DNA of 64,000 bases from Hypomyces perniciosus (Eukaryota > Ascomycota > Sordariomycetes > Hypocreales > Hypocreaceae): positions 1,178,001 to 1,242,000 of the forward strand of contig SPDT01000001.1 of assembly GCA_008477525.1 (NCBI GenBank), in the 5' to 3' direction. Below, in pieces: positions 24,997 through 37,400 of the stretch (its first letter is position 1; each line of letters begins with the position of its first letter). A program made the translations under genes and the position numbers. The notes beneath the pieces are model-generated. The model was given only the letters and a program-made list of their open reading frames with translations. It ran no database searches and was not told where the DNA came from.

Positions 24997-27253
24997 TATT
25001 ATAGTATATAGAATAGTAGGTTAAAGTAATATCTTTATTATACCTTAAATAAAGTAAAAAGCTATAAGAATGTAGTTTAAAGGTACAGGATTAAGTTATT
25101 ATATAAGGATATATATAATATTAATAAGTTATTCAAGGGCAGGTTTAGTGCTATAATAATACCCCCCCTTTTTAAACTTTATTTACCTTTAAATAGCTAC
25201 TTTAAAACTATATATATTGTAATCCTTTTATTATATTAATATTATTATAAGCGGCTATAGTATTATAGATTTAGTTAGTTAATTATCTTCCTTTTTTAAC
25301 TTAGGCAGGCAGGCTAAGCGTATTAAGGTTTTTTATATAATATTTTAAAAGGTAATGTTTTATTTTTGTAGGGTTTTTATAGGTTATTAGTTTAATATAT
25401 AGTGTTTGTAAGCTATATAATAATATAGGCTATCTTTATTATAATAGTTAAAGATTTTATTAAATTTTTACTTTTCTATTATCTTTTTTTTATTTTCCTT
25501 TTAAAGATTTATCTTTATATATTTTTATTTCTTTATTTATTAATAGTGTTTTATTTCAATTAATATATTTATTAATTTATTTTATCAACTATTAATAGTT
25601 AAAAAAGAGAGTTATAGAATATAAGGAAAATATAAATATAATTAAAGAGTTTAAGTTAATAAGTTTAAAGGTATATATTAAAGATTTTAAATAAGTTTAT
25701 TTATTTATTATCTTTTTTTTATTAAATAGTTTATTTTAAAATATTTAATGTTTAATTATACTTTTTTATTAACCATAAATTAATATAAATCTTTTTCAAT
25801 ATATTAACTATAGCTTTATATTAAGCAATTAATTATATTATAAAGGCTTTTAATTAATTTAAGATTTCTTAAAAATGTTTAGCTATGCTATTTACTTTAT
25901 AAAAACTCTTTTTTTATATAATAAATAGGTTTAGTAAATAAAGGTTTAAAGGCTTCATTTTTAAATACAGGTAAAGATTATAATTTATAAATAATAATAA
26001 AGTTTTGATTATTTTAAATATTTAATTATTTTAAGTGAATCTTATAAATAGTAATTAATTTATTCAATTGTTTTAGGAAAAACTTATAAACTGTTCAAAA
26101 TATTACTTTATTTTTATATTTAACTATTTTATTTAACTATTAATTTTTAAATAATAGGCTAAAAATATTTAAAGTAAATTTTAAATTATTAAAATGACTG
26201 CTTTAAAAACTTAACTATTAACTAAATATTTACTTTAATATAATTATTATTAAAGGTTTATATAAAATACAAATATATAAAATAAAAGTATTAATAAACA
26301 TTTTAATATTAAATATATAAATAATAATAAAATAATATATTTTTAGTAAATAATATACTACTATAAAGATATTTTTATAAATTAAGCTTTATTAATTATA
26401 GTTAAGTAATAGTATAATATAGTTTATTAAGATATTATTTTAAGTTTAAAATAGTATTAGTAATAGTTTTAAAAATCATAAAAAAGTAAATTTATTTAAT
26501 TTTATTTAAAAGTATAGGTTATAACTTTTAATAAAAGTATTAATATTTATTAATATTTACAGCTATTAATATATATAGTTAAAACAGTTTAGTGTTTTTA
26601 TTTATTTTAAATACATTTTTAATTTAAAAAAGTATATTTAATATATAATTTATATTATTACTTTATTTATTAATAAAAGGAAAAGTTATTTTTAGTAATA
26701 TATTTAATTACTATATATTTAAAAGTTTTATATTACTGCCTTTTAATTGCTTTAAATACTCTTAAGCTATTATTAAATAATTAAACTCTAAAGTATTTAT
26801 ATTACAATATTTACTTTATTTAATATTTTATAACCTTTATTAATTGTTTCATTAATTACTATTTTTAATTTTGAAATTAAAGTATTAATTATTATTATAA
26901 ATATAAATATAAGGATTAAAGTAGCTTTTTAAAAGTAAAATTCTTTTTTTTCTTTTAATTAATTATTATTTTAATTTAACTTTATTAAAATATTTTTAAA
27001 ACTTTTTATTTAATATATTAAGCTTTACTATTTTTAATTTAAGTTAATAAATAATTTAGAAATTATATTACAATAAAAATTTAAATTACTACATTTATCT
27101 TTAATTTAATACTTTAATAGTTATAAAATATTCTAGGTTTTTATAGTTTATCACAATTTTAAATTTATTTTCTATATTTTAAAGTTTAAGGCGCTATTCT
27201 TTTAATAATTTAATAATAATTAGTAGTTTTTTATTATAAATTTTATAATTATA

Positions 27254-27329
27254 TATTAAACTATGAATCCAGCAAAAGTGAAGCTCTATATAATTTATAT
27301 CAATAAATAACCTTATCGACTACATAATA
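27254..27329 (-). repeat. TRIM 3' LTR
   Basis: 76 bp, with TG/CA termini altered by C-to-T changes, adjacent to the polypurine tract. Confidence 0.85.
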
Positions 27330-27621
27330 TACCCCCTAAGTGCAATAGTCTAGATAGAGCGCCTATATTCCCTGTAATCCTATATAAAGGGCAAGGCGTA
27401 AAGGACTTTTCTGCTAACTTTAACTATAGTTGCAGTGCCTAGATTTAGTTAAACTAGGACTTTTACCTAGATTTGGTTAAACTAGGACTTTTTTCGGCTC
27501 TATTTTAATTCCCTTAAATAATAGGAACCCCAGTGTATTTTAATTCCTTTAAGACAAAATCGAACTTGCAACCTAAAGCTATATCGGATAATTTCACGCG
27601 AAATAATATTAGGCTTATAAC

Positions 27622-27697
27622 TATTAGACTATAAATCTAGTAAACGTAAAGCTTTATATAATTTATATAGATAAGTAACCTTATATACTATATAATA
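27622..27697 (-). repeat. TRIM 5' LTR
   Basis: 76 bp, same length as its partner, starting TATTAGACTATAAATC where the intact solo LTR has TGTCAGACCATAAATC. Confidence 0.85.
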
Positions 27698-28092
27698 TTA
27701 TATTTAATACGTAAATATTTTAATAAAAAGTATACTATTAATTATAAAATATTATTTTTATTATATTAAAAGAGAATACTATTAAATATTTAATTTAAGG
27801 TATTTATTTTTAAAACTATTGTTTTATTATAATTAAAAAAGGTAAAAATTAAAGTAATTATAAATTTAGTTTTACGATAGTTAAATATAATAATTAAAGT
27901 TTTATTTAATTTTATAGTATATTTTTTCTTAAAAGGCTATTTAAAGGTTTATAAATATTAAAAAAGTTTTTAATAAACTATTAATAAAAATTTATAAAAC
28001 TTAAAAAGTATTAAAGTTTATAGAGGTTTAAGGGTCTCTTTTAATTTATAATTGCAATTATCTTTTTAAGGTTTATTTTAATATTATTATTA

Positions 28093-28688
28093 AGTAATAC
28101 TATTTATATAAATAGAAATTGCTATTTATATAAATAGTCTATATACTACCTGCAATAATCTCCTTATAGCTCCTTATATAAAGACAAATATTATAGAACT
28201 AATAGTTATAAGAGTTACAATAACTATAGTTATAAAGAGAGTAAGGGCGACTATTTATATACTAATCAGACTTTAGTATCCAGTAAGCCTTTTCACTATT
28301 TAAGATAAATAACTTTGCTGGCTTATAGTAGGCGCTATAGAGCTTTAAATTATTGTTTTAGCGTTTTAGGGGCTGTGGAGGCTTGCAGGTTACTAAAATA
28401 TTACAATAATAAGCTATACCTTAGCTATAGCTTTCGCTTAAATTAAAGAGGGGGATTAATATAATTACCTATATTAGCTATAAAGCTAAGAGAATAGTTA
28501 ATCTTTATATAAAGTAAATAAAAAGGTTAATAAAAACCTATTATTTAAAGAAGTAATTGAATATACTATTTTAATTATTATATAAAAAATTAAGTTATAG
28601 AGTATAAAGAGCTATAGGGAGATTATTGCCGGTAGTATATGGACTATTTATATAAATAGTAATTTTTATTTATATCAATAGTATTACT
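28093..28688. mobile_element. Non-autonomous inverted-repeat (MITE-like) element
   Basis: 596 bp with terminal inverted repeats of about 85-90 bp at roughly 90% identity: left AGTAATACTATT..., right ...AGTATTACT. Each terminus contains the self-complementary CTATTTATATAAATAG and a conserved ATACTAC-GCAATAATCTCC block. The interior is less AT-extreme than its surroundings and has no open frame. I could not fix a target-site duplication, so the superfamily is unassigned. Confidence 0.75.
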
Positions 28689-31258
28689 TTTATTATTTAT
28701 AATAATTAAATTAAAGTATTTTATTTTTATTGTTTTAAATTTGTATTTTTTAATATTAATTTAAGGACCTATATTAATTAATCTATCTATAACTTTTTAT
28801 ATATGTTATTAGTATTTTTTTTATATAACTAAATAAATTACAATATTATTAAAGTAAACTATATAAATTCTATTAAATAAATTATATAAAGTATAGTTAA
28901 TATAATATTAAAAAAAGGCTAAAGCATTATAAAGGTTAAAAAGTATAATTAAGGTTTTAAATAACTTAAATTAAATTATAAAAGTTATTTTTTATTTATA
29001 TTTTTTTATAAATTTAAATTTATTAAAAGCAGCTATTATATTTAATTTAATATATAATCTAGTATTATATAAAATATTGAATATTTTTTAAATTAATAGT
29101 AATAAATAATAATTTTGTATTGTAATATTATTAAAGCTTTAATAGTTTTAATAAATATAAATACTTTTTTCAAGTTTCGTAGTAAAAAGTAAAAAGGTAA
29201 TATATTTTACTTTAAATTCTTTAATAAATCTTTTAATTAAGTTTTTATTTAATTATTCTTTTATAATTTAGAGTTTATGAAATAATATTAAGTACTTTTT
29301 TAATATAATAGTTTTTTCTTTATTAAAAGTTTAATTTTATAGTTTTATAATCTTTTAAAGGGAAATTTATTTATTAATTATAAAAGGAAATTAATACTTT
29401 TATTTTATAGCTAATTAAAAAGTTTCTTTTAAATATTACTTTTTATTAATTTTAACTTTACTTTTATAAATTTATTAATATTAAACTTTAATATCCTTTA
29501 AAAGTACTTTCTATTATAATAATATATAAGAAATTTATAAAAAGCTATAAAGAATAATATTTATACTATTATAAAGCTACTTTATCTTTATAATATATTT
29601 ATAAAAGTATTTCTATTAAGCTTTAATAGTTAATATACTTTACATTTTTACTTTTATATATCTTTTACTAGGTCTATTTAAGTTAATTTTATATACTTCG
29701 TAGATAGGTCTTTATATAATTAAATAAATAATATTACAGTCAATATTTAAATATTTATTAAATTAGGTTACTTTTTATATAGCGCTATTACTATAGGCTT
29801 ATTAGGTATTAATATATTTAGTTTAAAGAGTTATATTAAATTATATTAATATAGATATTTATAGCTATAGGCTATAGATATTATTAAGATTAGTATTAAA
29901 GGCTTATTTAATATTATCTATACTTTAATTTCTAATCCTTTATAGTAATTAAATTAATAAATATAGTAGTAATTTTTTTTAATATTAATATAAAGTTAAT
30001 ATATAAATCTTTTTTCTTTATTAAAGTATTATTTTTTCTAGTATACTTTTAATATAGGCTTAAAATTTAACTTTCTTTTTAATTTTTAATTTTATTTTTT
30101 TTAGTATATTATTTTATTTCGTACTAATAGTATAAAGTACTAACTTTAAAGGTTTACTTAAAATATTAATATTATATAGAATAGTTATTAAGCTAGGAAT
30201 TATTAATACAGTATAAGTTTAAAGGCAATAATTTAGTAAATAATATTATAAGTTAAAGGTAACTGTTAATATAAGCTAATTAATATTAAAATTATATTAC
30301 TATAGCTATCATATTTTAAAAATCAAAGGGTTTTAATTTAAAAGATTAATAATAAAAAATATATATAGCTTTTTATATTCTTTTATTTCTATATTTAAGA
30401 TTATATAGTCAGTAAACTATATTACTGCTTTACTATTAATTAAAATAAAGCTTTTTAGTTTAAATAATTATATTATTAAGATTTAAGACTTTTAAAGAAA
30501 ATACTAGTCTATAAAGCTTTATATTAAACAGCTATTATTAATAAAAGTTAATATAGTTATTAATAAATATATAAGGAATAATATAGTATAAATAAATAAT
30601 AATTTACTATTTATAGTATTTAAAATTAAGAATTTATTACTAATAATAATTTATTATATCTATAAAGGTATTAAGTTTATAGGCTATTTTAATATTTTAT
30701 CATACCTTTTAATATAATATTATTAAAAAGCTACTCTTTTCCCTGCCTTTTTATATTAAAAATTATAGCTTTATAGGCAAATATATTATTAAAAGTAATT
30801 GACTTTTTAATAAAATTAATTTTATTAATATAGTATAGGAATAGGTCTTTATAGTATAATAAATTATTTTTTTAAATTAAGAAATACTAGTATTATAGGA
30901 ATTAAAGAATAGGAATTTATAATGCTAGTATACCTTTTTTTTAGCTTAAGGTATATACCCTGCCTTAAAGAGCTATAATATTATTACTTTAATATATTTT
31001 ATATTTTAAAAAACTATTACTATATCCTTATAAGGTTCAAAGTTTTATAGTATTAGCTTGTTACTTTTCTATATAGTTATTAACTCTATATTAACTGCTA
31101 TAATAATAATATAGGTTATAAAATTATTAATATTTTTTATATTATAAAGTAAGAGATATAGTATTCAACTATATAAAATTACTTATATCTTTTTACTTTA
31201 AAGGGTTTAATTTATTTTAAAGTAAAGTTTATTACAGAATATACTTATTATTTAACTT

Positions 31259-34015
31259 TTTAAACTTATAATTACCTTTAAGTTTAATCTAATAAGCCTA
31301 CTCTTTAAAGTTATTATAAACTTTTTAATTAAAGATTTTTTAAATAAATAAATTATTTTTATTTATAAGTTTATTACTTTTATTAATAAAAGCAGCAGTT
31401 ATTTTTTTAAATAGTTAAAGTAAAAAGTATTAACCTTTTAAATATTAATTTTATTAACTTACACTATTAATTTATAAAATTTAATAATAAAGTTTTAAAA
31501 TAGTTTATTTACTATATAATAAGTATTAAACTTTTAAGTAATAAACTATAAAAAGTTAAAAGTTTTATATTATAAGTTGAAAAATTTAATAAAAGTTTTA
31601 CTATTTCTTTATTTTTATATTATATAGTTATTGTCAGACCATAAATCCAGCAAAAGTAAAGCTCTACACAATCTATATAGATAAGTGACCTTATATACTA
31701 TATGACAGTTATTTTTCTTTATTATAATATAGTTAAATACTTTTTATATTAAATTATGAATATTATTATTTAATTAACTATTAATATAAAAAATATTTAT
31801 AAAAGGTATTAAAATATTTATTATTAATTATAATATTATATAATATAGTAAATTACTAGTTTATATACTTTTATTAATAGGTTTTTATATTTTTATTTTC
31901 AATATTAAATTTATTTTTAAAGTTATTAATTTAATACTTTAAAATATTATTACTTTTAACTTTAATAAATTTATTAATTATATTACTTTAACTTTAAATA
32001 TTATATTAAATAAGCTTTAAACTTTTAATAACAGCAGTATTTTTAAACCTTTTTTATTTTAAAGCTATATTAAAGTTATACTTTTAATTTTAAAAGTAAT
32101 TAAAAATAATATTAAAAACTATTTAAATTCTAGTATTTAAAGCTATAAAGGTAAGTTATAATTATTATTATAAACCTTTAAGATAATATATATATAAAGC
32201 TAGTTATAAAAGTAATTAATAAGCTTTATTTTTTAATTAAAGTCCCCTTTTATACTTTTTATTTTTACTTTAATATTTTTAAGTTAAATGCTGGCTAAAG
32301 AATTAAATATAGGCTAAAAAGCTAGGCTAAAGTATATGCTTTATTATAAGGATATAGGCTTTTAGGCTTAAGGTCTCGCTAAGGATTAGTAATTTTCCTA
32401 TAAAATATAAGGCTTTTATAGTATTACAATTAAGCTATTAGTAACCTTATTAATTTTTCTTAGGCAGGGTTAAAGGCTAGGGGTACTAGTATAATTATTA
32501 TAGGAAGGTATAAACTATTATAGTATATAGAATAGTAGGTTAAGGTAATATTTATATTATACCTTAAATAAAGTAAAAAGCTATAAGAATCTAGTTTAAA
32601 GGTATAGGATTAAGTTATTATATAAGAATATATATAATACTAATAAGCTATTAAAGGGCAGGTTTAGTGCTATAATATTATAGTTACTTTTAACTTTAAT
32701 ATAATAGGTTTACTTTTTAAGGTTATTATAAACTTTTTAATTAAAAGTTTTTTAAATAAATTAATTATTTTTATTTATAGGTTTATTGCTTTTATTAATA
32801 AAGGCAGTAGTTATTTTTTTTCAATATTTTAAAGTAAAAGGTATTAATTTTCTAAGTATTAATTTTATTAGTCTAGGCTATTAATTTATAAAATTTAATA
32901 ATAAAATTTTAAAATAGTTTATTTATTATATAATAGGTATTAAACTTTTAAATAATAGAGTATAAAGAATTTAAAGTTTTATATTATAAGTTTAAGAATT
33001 TCATAAAAGTTTTATTACTTTTTTATTTTTATATTATATAATTATCTTTTTTTATTATAATATGGTTAAATACTTTTATATTAAAGTGTAAGTATCATTA
33101 TTTAATTAACTATTAATATAAAAAATATATTTATAAAAGGTATTAAAACATTTAATATTAATAATCATATTTTATAGTATACTAAAATATTAATTTATAT
33201 ACTTTTATTAATAAGTTTTTATATTTTTATTTTCAATATTAAATTTATTTTTAAAGATATTAATTTAATACTTTAAAATATTATTACGTTTAGCTTTAAT
33301 AAATTTATTAATTATAGTATTTTAATTTTAAACTTTATATTAAATAAACTTTAAGTTTTTAATAATAATAGTATTTTTAAACTTTTTTTATTTTAAAGTT
33401 ATATTACAGTTATACTTTTATTTTAAAAATAGTTAAAGATAATATTAAAGAATTATTTAAATTTTAATATTTAAAGTTATAAAATTAAGTTAAGTATTAT
33501 TACAAGCTTTTAAAATAATATAAATATAAAATTAATTGCAGAAATAGTTAATAAGTTTTATTTTTTAATTCAAGTCTTTTTTTATATTTTTTATTTTTAT
33601 TTTAATATTTTTCTGTTAAATATAGGCTAAAGAATTAAATATAGGCTAAACAGTTAAGCTAAAGTATATTGTTTACTTTAAGGATATAGGCTTTTAAGCT
33701 TAAGGTTTTACTATAGTTAAAGATTAGTGAATTTCCTGTAAAATATAAGGCTTTTTATAGTATTATAATTAGGCTATTAGTGATTTTATTAATCTTTTTA
33801 GGCAGGGTTAAAGGCTAAAGGTAATAGTATAGTTATTATAGGAAGGTATAAACTATTATAGTATATAGAATAGTAGGTTAAAGTAATATTTTTATTATAC
33901 CTCAAATAAGGCAAGAAGCTATAAGAATATAGTTTAAAGGTATAGGATTAATTTATTATATAAGGATATATATAATACTAATAAGTTATTACAGGGCAGG
34001 TTTAGTGCCGTAATA
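31259..34015 (-). repeat. Tandem duplication of Gypsy-1 LTR plus leader
   Basis: Two units, 31259-32677 and 32678-34015, align over their whole length. The period is 1338 bp, measured between LTR starts 32516 and 33854. The first unit is longer only by an 81-bp TRIM solo-LTR insertion plus target duplication. Each unit ends in a 162-bp LTR (32516-32677 and 33854-34015). This gives an LTR-leader-LTR-leader-pol arrangement on the minus strand, as from unequal or LTR-LTR recombination. Confidence 0.8.
31632..31707. repeat. TRIM solo LTR, unmutated
   Basis: 76 bp from TGTCAGACC to ATATGACA with a perfect GTTAT duplication (31627-31631, 31708-31712). It retains CpA sites throughout, unlike its host. 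Confidence 0.9.
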
Positions 34016-34212
34016 TAAAGTATATAGTATAATTAAAGTATTTTCTTTTTTAAACTAAATTTATAAATTTGTTTTTTATAGTATACTTTTTATTAATATT
34101 ATTAAAAATACTTTTTTGTTTTTCTTTAAATTAATTATAACTAGTAAATATAACTTGTATTTATTTATTAATAGTTCCTTTATTATTAAGAAAATCCCTT
34201 TAACTAGGTTTA

Positions 34213-34478
34213 TATAATAGGCGTAGCCTTTTACAGTAGCTAATAATGTACTGTAGAATTGTCTATTTAAAGTTAAGGAGCCAGAGAATAGAAAGGGGGA
34301 TTATTTAGCTATATATATTGATTTATAAGGCAGTGGTATATATGCGCATAGGCCTAAGGCTTATACACAGTGCCTATATATATATATATATACATTAGCA
34401 GGTCTGTAAAATATAGGGAATTATAGTGCTAGGCTTAGTATAGCTGAGGTCTTTCCTAATTAGGTCTAACCTATAATA
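34213..34478 (-). repeat. Gypsy-2 3' LTR
   Basis: 266 bp, next to the polypurine tract, containing a TA dinucleotide run also present in its partner. Confidence 0.9.
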
Positions 34479-37400
34479 TTACCCCCCTATTAAGCTAGTT
34501 ATTTCCTATATTTCTTTTTCGTGGGAGTATATTCCTTAAAGGGCCTATCTATAGTCTTAATAGGCCTATATCTCTCTATATAAGTGTTTAAGGCAGCTGT
34601 ATCTTTTAGGGAAATAGCAGGCTTTAAATTGGCTTTATATATCCCTTTTAATATATAAGCGCTTTGCAGAATAAGCTGCGGCTTTATTTCTTTATTTTAA
34701 TGCAAAGGATTTCTTTTACCTCTTATTTATCCTTGCCTTTTATATATATAAAAAGGGGGTAAAAATTATTATTTTACTGCCTAAGTAAAGGGTTATTACC
34801 TATTTATTATAATAGGTTAATATAAAAGTATAAATAGATTCCTATAAATATATTTAGCTTAATTATATAAAGGTTAAATACTTTTATTATTAAATATTTA
34901 TAGTAAAAAGTATTTAGTTTTTTATTAAAGTGTAAGGACTTATAGTTATTAAAGTAAAGCTATATTTTATCTTTAACTTTAAACCTTTTAGCTAATCCTT
35001 TATATTTATTGGCAGCGTCTTTATATTACTGCTATATTACTATTAAGTTAGTTTATATAAAGGAAATAATATCTTTTAGGCGCTAAAGTAATTCTTTTAT
35101 TCAGCGCTTATCTAAATCTATAGTCTTTTACTTTGCGTTTTAGCTATAATATAATAGGAATATTTTAATATAGTAGCTATATTTAAGAAAGAAAAGGCTT
35201 AATTAGGTTATAGAGTTTATGCAGTTATTTAGTGCTAGTTAAACTGCTAAAAGTTAGTTTCCCTAGTCCCTTTAACTGTAATTAATATATACTTGCAGGT
35301 ATATTTAAATCTCTTAGTTTACTTACTTTAGGCCGCTATTAGGTTATAGGTAATATATAGTACTAAGCTATTACCTTATCCCTATTAATTAGTAAAATGC
35401 TTTTTAAAATTTCTTAATTTAATTAAACCCTTTATTATTTATAATAGATTTAGGTATACTATAAAATTAATAGTAGTATTAAAGGAAGCGCTATATATAG
35501 GCCTTTATTTCTATATTTTCTATAGCTTTTAATATAACTGCTTTAATAAACTAGTTTACTATTATTTATAAATATTAGGCATTAAAGGGATTAGTTAAGG
35601 GAAGTTTAATAATAAAATCTATTATTAAATTACTTTATATATATAAAAGGATTAGTAAAGGTTTAAAAAGATTATACTTTTAGGTCTTTTAAATATACCT
35701 TTTTCTATAAATACTATAATTCTTTATAAATCGCTATATAATCTAAAAAAGGCTAAACTAGTAGAATCTTTAAGCTATAATTATAAAAGTATTGTTTTAA
35801 TTAAAGTAATTGGCTATTACTATAGTATACTTAGCTTATATAATATATATATATAGTATAGTCCCTGTTTTATCTGCTCCTATTAAAATTTAAATTTAAT
35901 TATGGAAAGGAAAATAAAATTATTCATTAATTATATATTTTATAATTTAGACTTTTAAATAGAGGTTAAAGGGGAAGCTGTATTCTTTTAACTTTATTAC
36001 TATATATACCCTTTAATAGTTAAAGTTAGCTTATATTAACTAGTCTTAAAGTTACTATAGTTTTAAGTTATTATTAAATAGTTATATTTAAAGGACTAGG
36101 ATATTAATAACTTTTAGCTAGCAGATTGCTTTTAAGGTTATTAAAAGCAGCTATATATAGTAGCTTTACTTTTATTTATTATCTTTATCCTTTAACTAAT
36201 TTTATTTTTAGCGACTAAAAGTATTAGGGATAATTGCTTTATTATTAGGCTAATACTGTATTATTATATTAAATTATAAAAGGAATTTAGCTTAATAAAT
36301 CTGCCTCTTTAAAAGCTTTTAGCGCATTATAAAATACTATAGATTCTTATAATCTAAGACTATACTAAAAGGTTTACAGCTTTATAGCTTAACCTTTTAT
36401 TTTTTTAAATAATAAATAATAGCTAATATTTCTTTATTATAGATTAAGTAATTATACTTAACTAAGCTTACTTTTTGAAAATAGTATATAATAGTAGTGC
36501 ATTTTCCTAGCTTATCTTTTTATAATAATACGCCTTTAAATGTATATTTAAAATAGTCTAGCTTAATAAATATCTTTTTATCTAGGTTTTATACTTAAAG
36601 CATTAAAGCTTTATAAAAGCAGCGCTTTAATTCCTTAAAAGCAGCTTCCTTATTATCTCTGTATTGGAAAAGAACCCCTTTTTTTATTAAACAGGTAAAG
36701 GGGAGTACTATATATAAAAAGTTAAAAATAAAGATATAGTAATAGTTAATAAATTTAAAGAAGCTTTATATATTTATTATTAATGCAAAGGCTATCTATT
36801 TATATATTACTTACTATTTCTTAAGGTTATAGGCAATGCCTTTTCTTATTTATATAATAAAGCTAAAGTATTTAACCTCCTTTTAAGTAAAAAAGTATTT
36901 CGCTAGGTTAAAGTATAAGCCGGCGTCTGTAAAGGTATAAACTATGCATTATACTTTCTTTATATAATCTTTAAGTAAGCCGTTAAAGTATATTAAAATA
37001 TTATTAATATATACAATACCAAAGTTATCTAAAAAAAGGCAAAGTATATAGTTAATAAACTATTAAAATATTACTAGGGCGCCAGTAAGCCTAAATAGTA
37101 TAACTCTTTATTTATATAATCTATAATATATATAAAAGGCAGTCTTATATTTATCCCCTTTTATAATATAAATCTTATAAAAAGCAGCTATTATATTAAA
37201 CTTAGTAAACTACTTTATTTCAATAAAGCTATTTAATATTTCTATAAATAAACGTAAAAGGTAGCAATTTTATTATATAATTATATTAAAAGTATAATAA
37301 TTTATATAAAAGTATACTCCTCCCTTTAACTTATAAATAAAAAGTATTAGCGTAGCGGCAGTTAAGCTGCTAGCGCAAATAAACCCTTTATTAAATAGAT

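Larger units (their letters stand above)
27254..27697 (-). mobile_element. TRIM: miniature LTR retrotransposon with 76-bp LTRs
   Basis: Two 76-bp direct repeats (27254-27329 and 27622-27697) flank a 292-bp non-coding interior. Both match the intact solo LTR at 31632-31707 (TGTCA...TGACA), with RIP-type changes. A 5-bp duplication TTATA flanks the element (27249-27253 and 27698-27702). CCCCC next to the left LTR is a polypurine tract on the minus strand, setting the orientation. The interior, read on minus, contains a tRNA B-box-like segment at 27556-27573 and two tandem copies of a roughly 29-bp unit at about 27441-27500. It has no coding capacity, so it must be mobilised by another element's proteins. 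Confidence 0.85.
24997..32677 (-). mobile_element. Gypsy-1 copy C, LTR to LTR, with nested insertions
   Basis: On the minus strand: 5' LTR 32516-32677, internal region, G7 polypurine tract (25162-25168 as C7) and 3' LTR 24997-25158; both LTRs are 162 bp. The reverse transcriptase region is homologous to 8150-8400 of copy B (near 29290-29080 here). A TRIM (27254-27697), an inverted-repeat element (28093-28688) and a TRIM solo LTR (31632-31707) are inserted. Without these the element is about 6.55 kb. It is wholly degraded, with stops in all frames. Confidence 0.75.

Noticed and set aside
27556..27640. Functional tRNA gene
   Set aside because: Only a B-box-like motif is clear; no acceptor stem pairing and it lies inside the TRIM, so it is treated as a tRNA-related segment at most.
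28097..28150. Repeated CTATTTATATAAATAG considered as CRISPR-like or telomeric array
   Set aside because: Only two copies per end, part of the inverted termini of the 596-bp element; the organism is a fungus.
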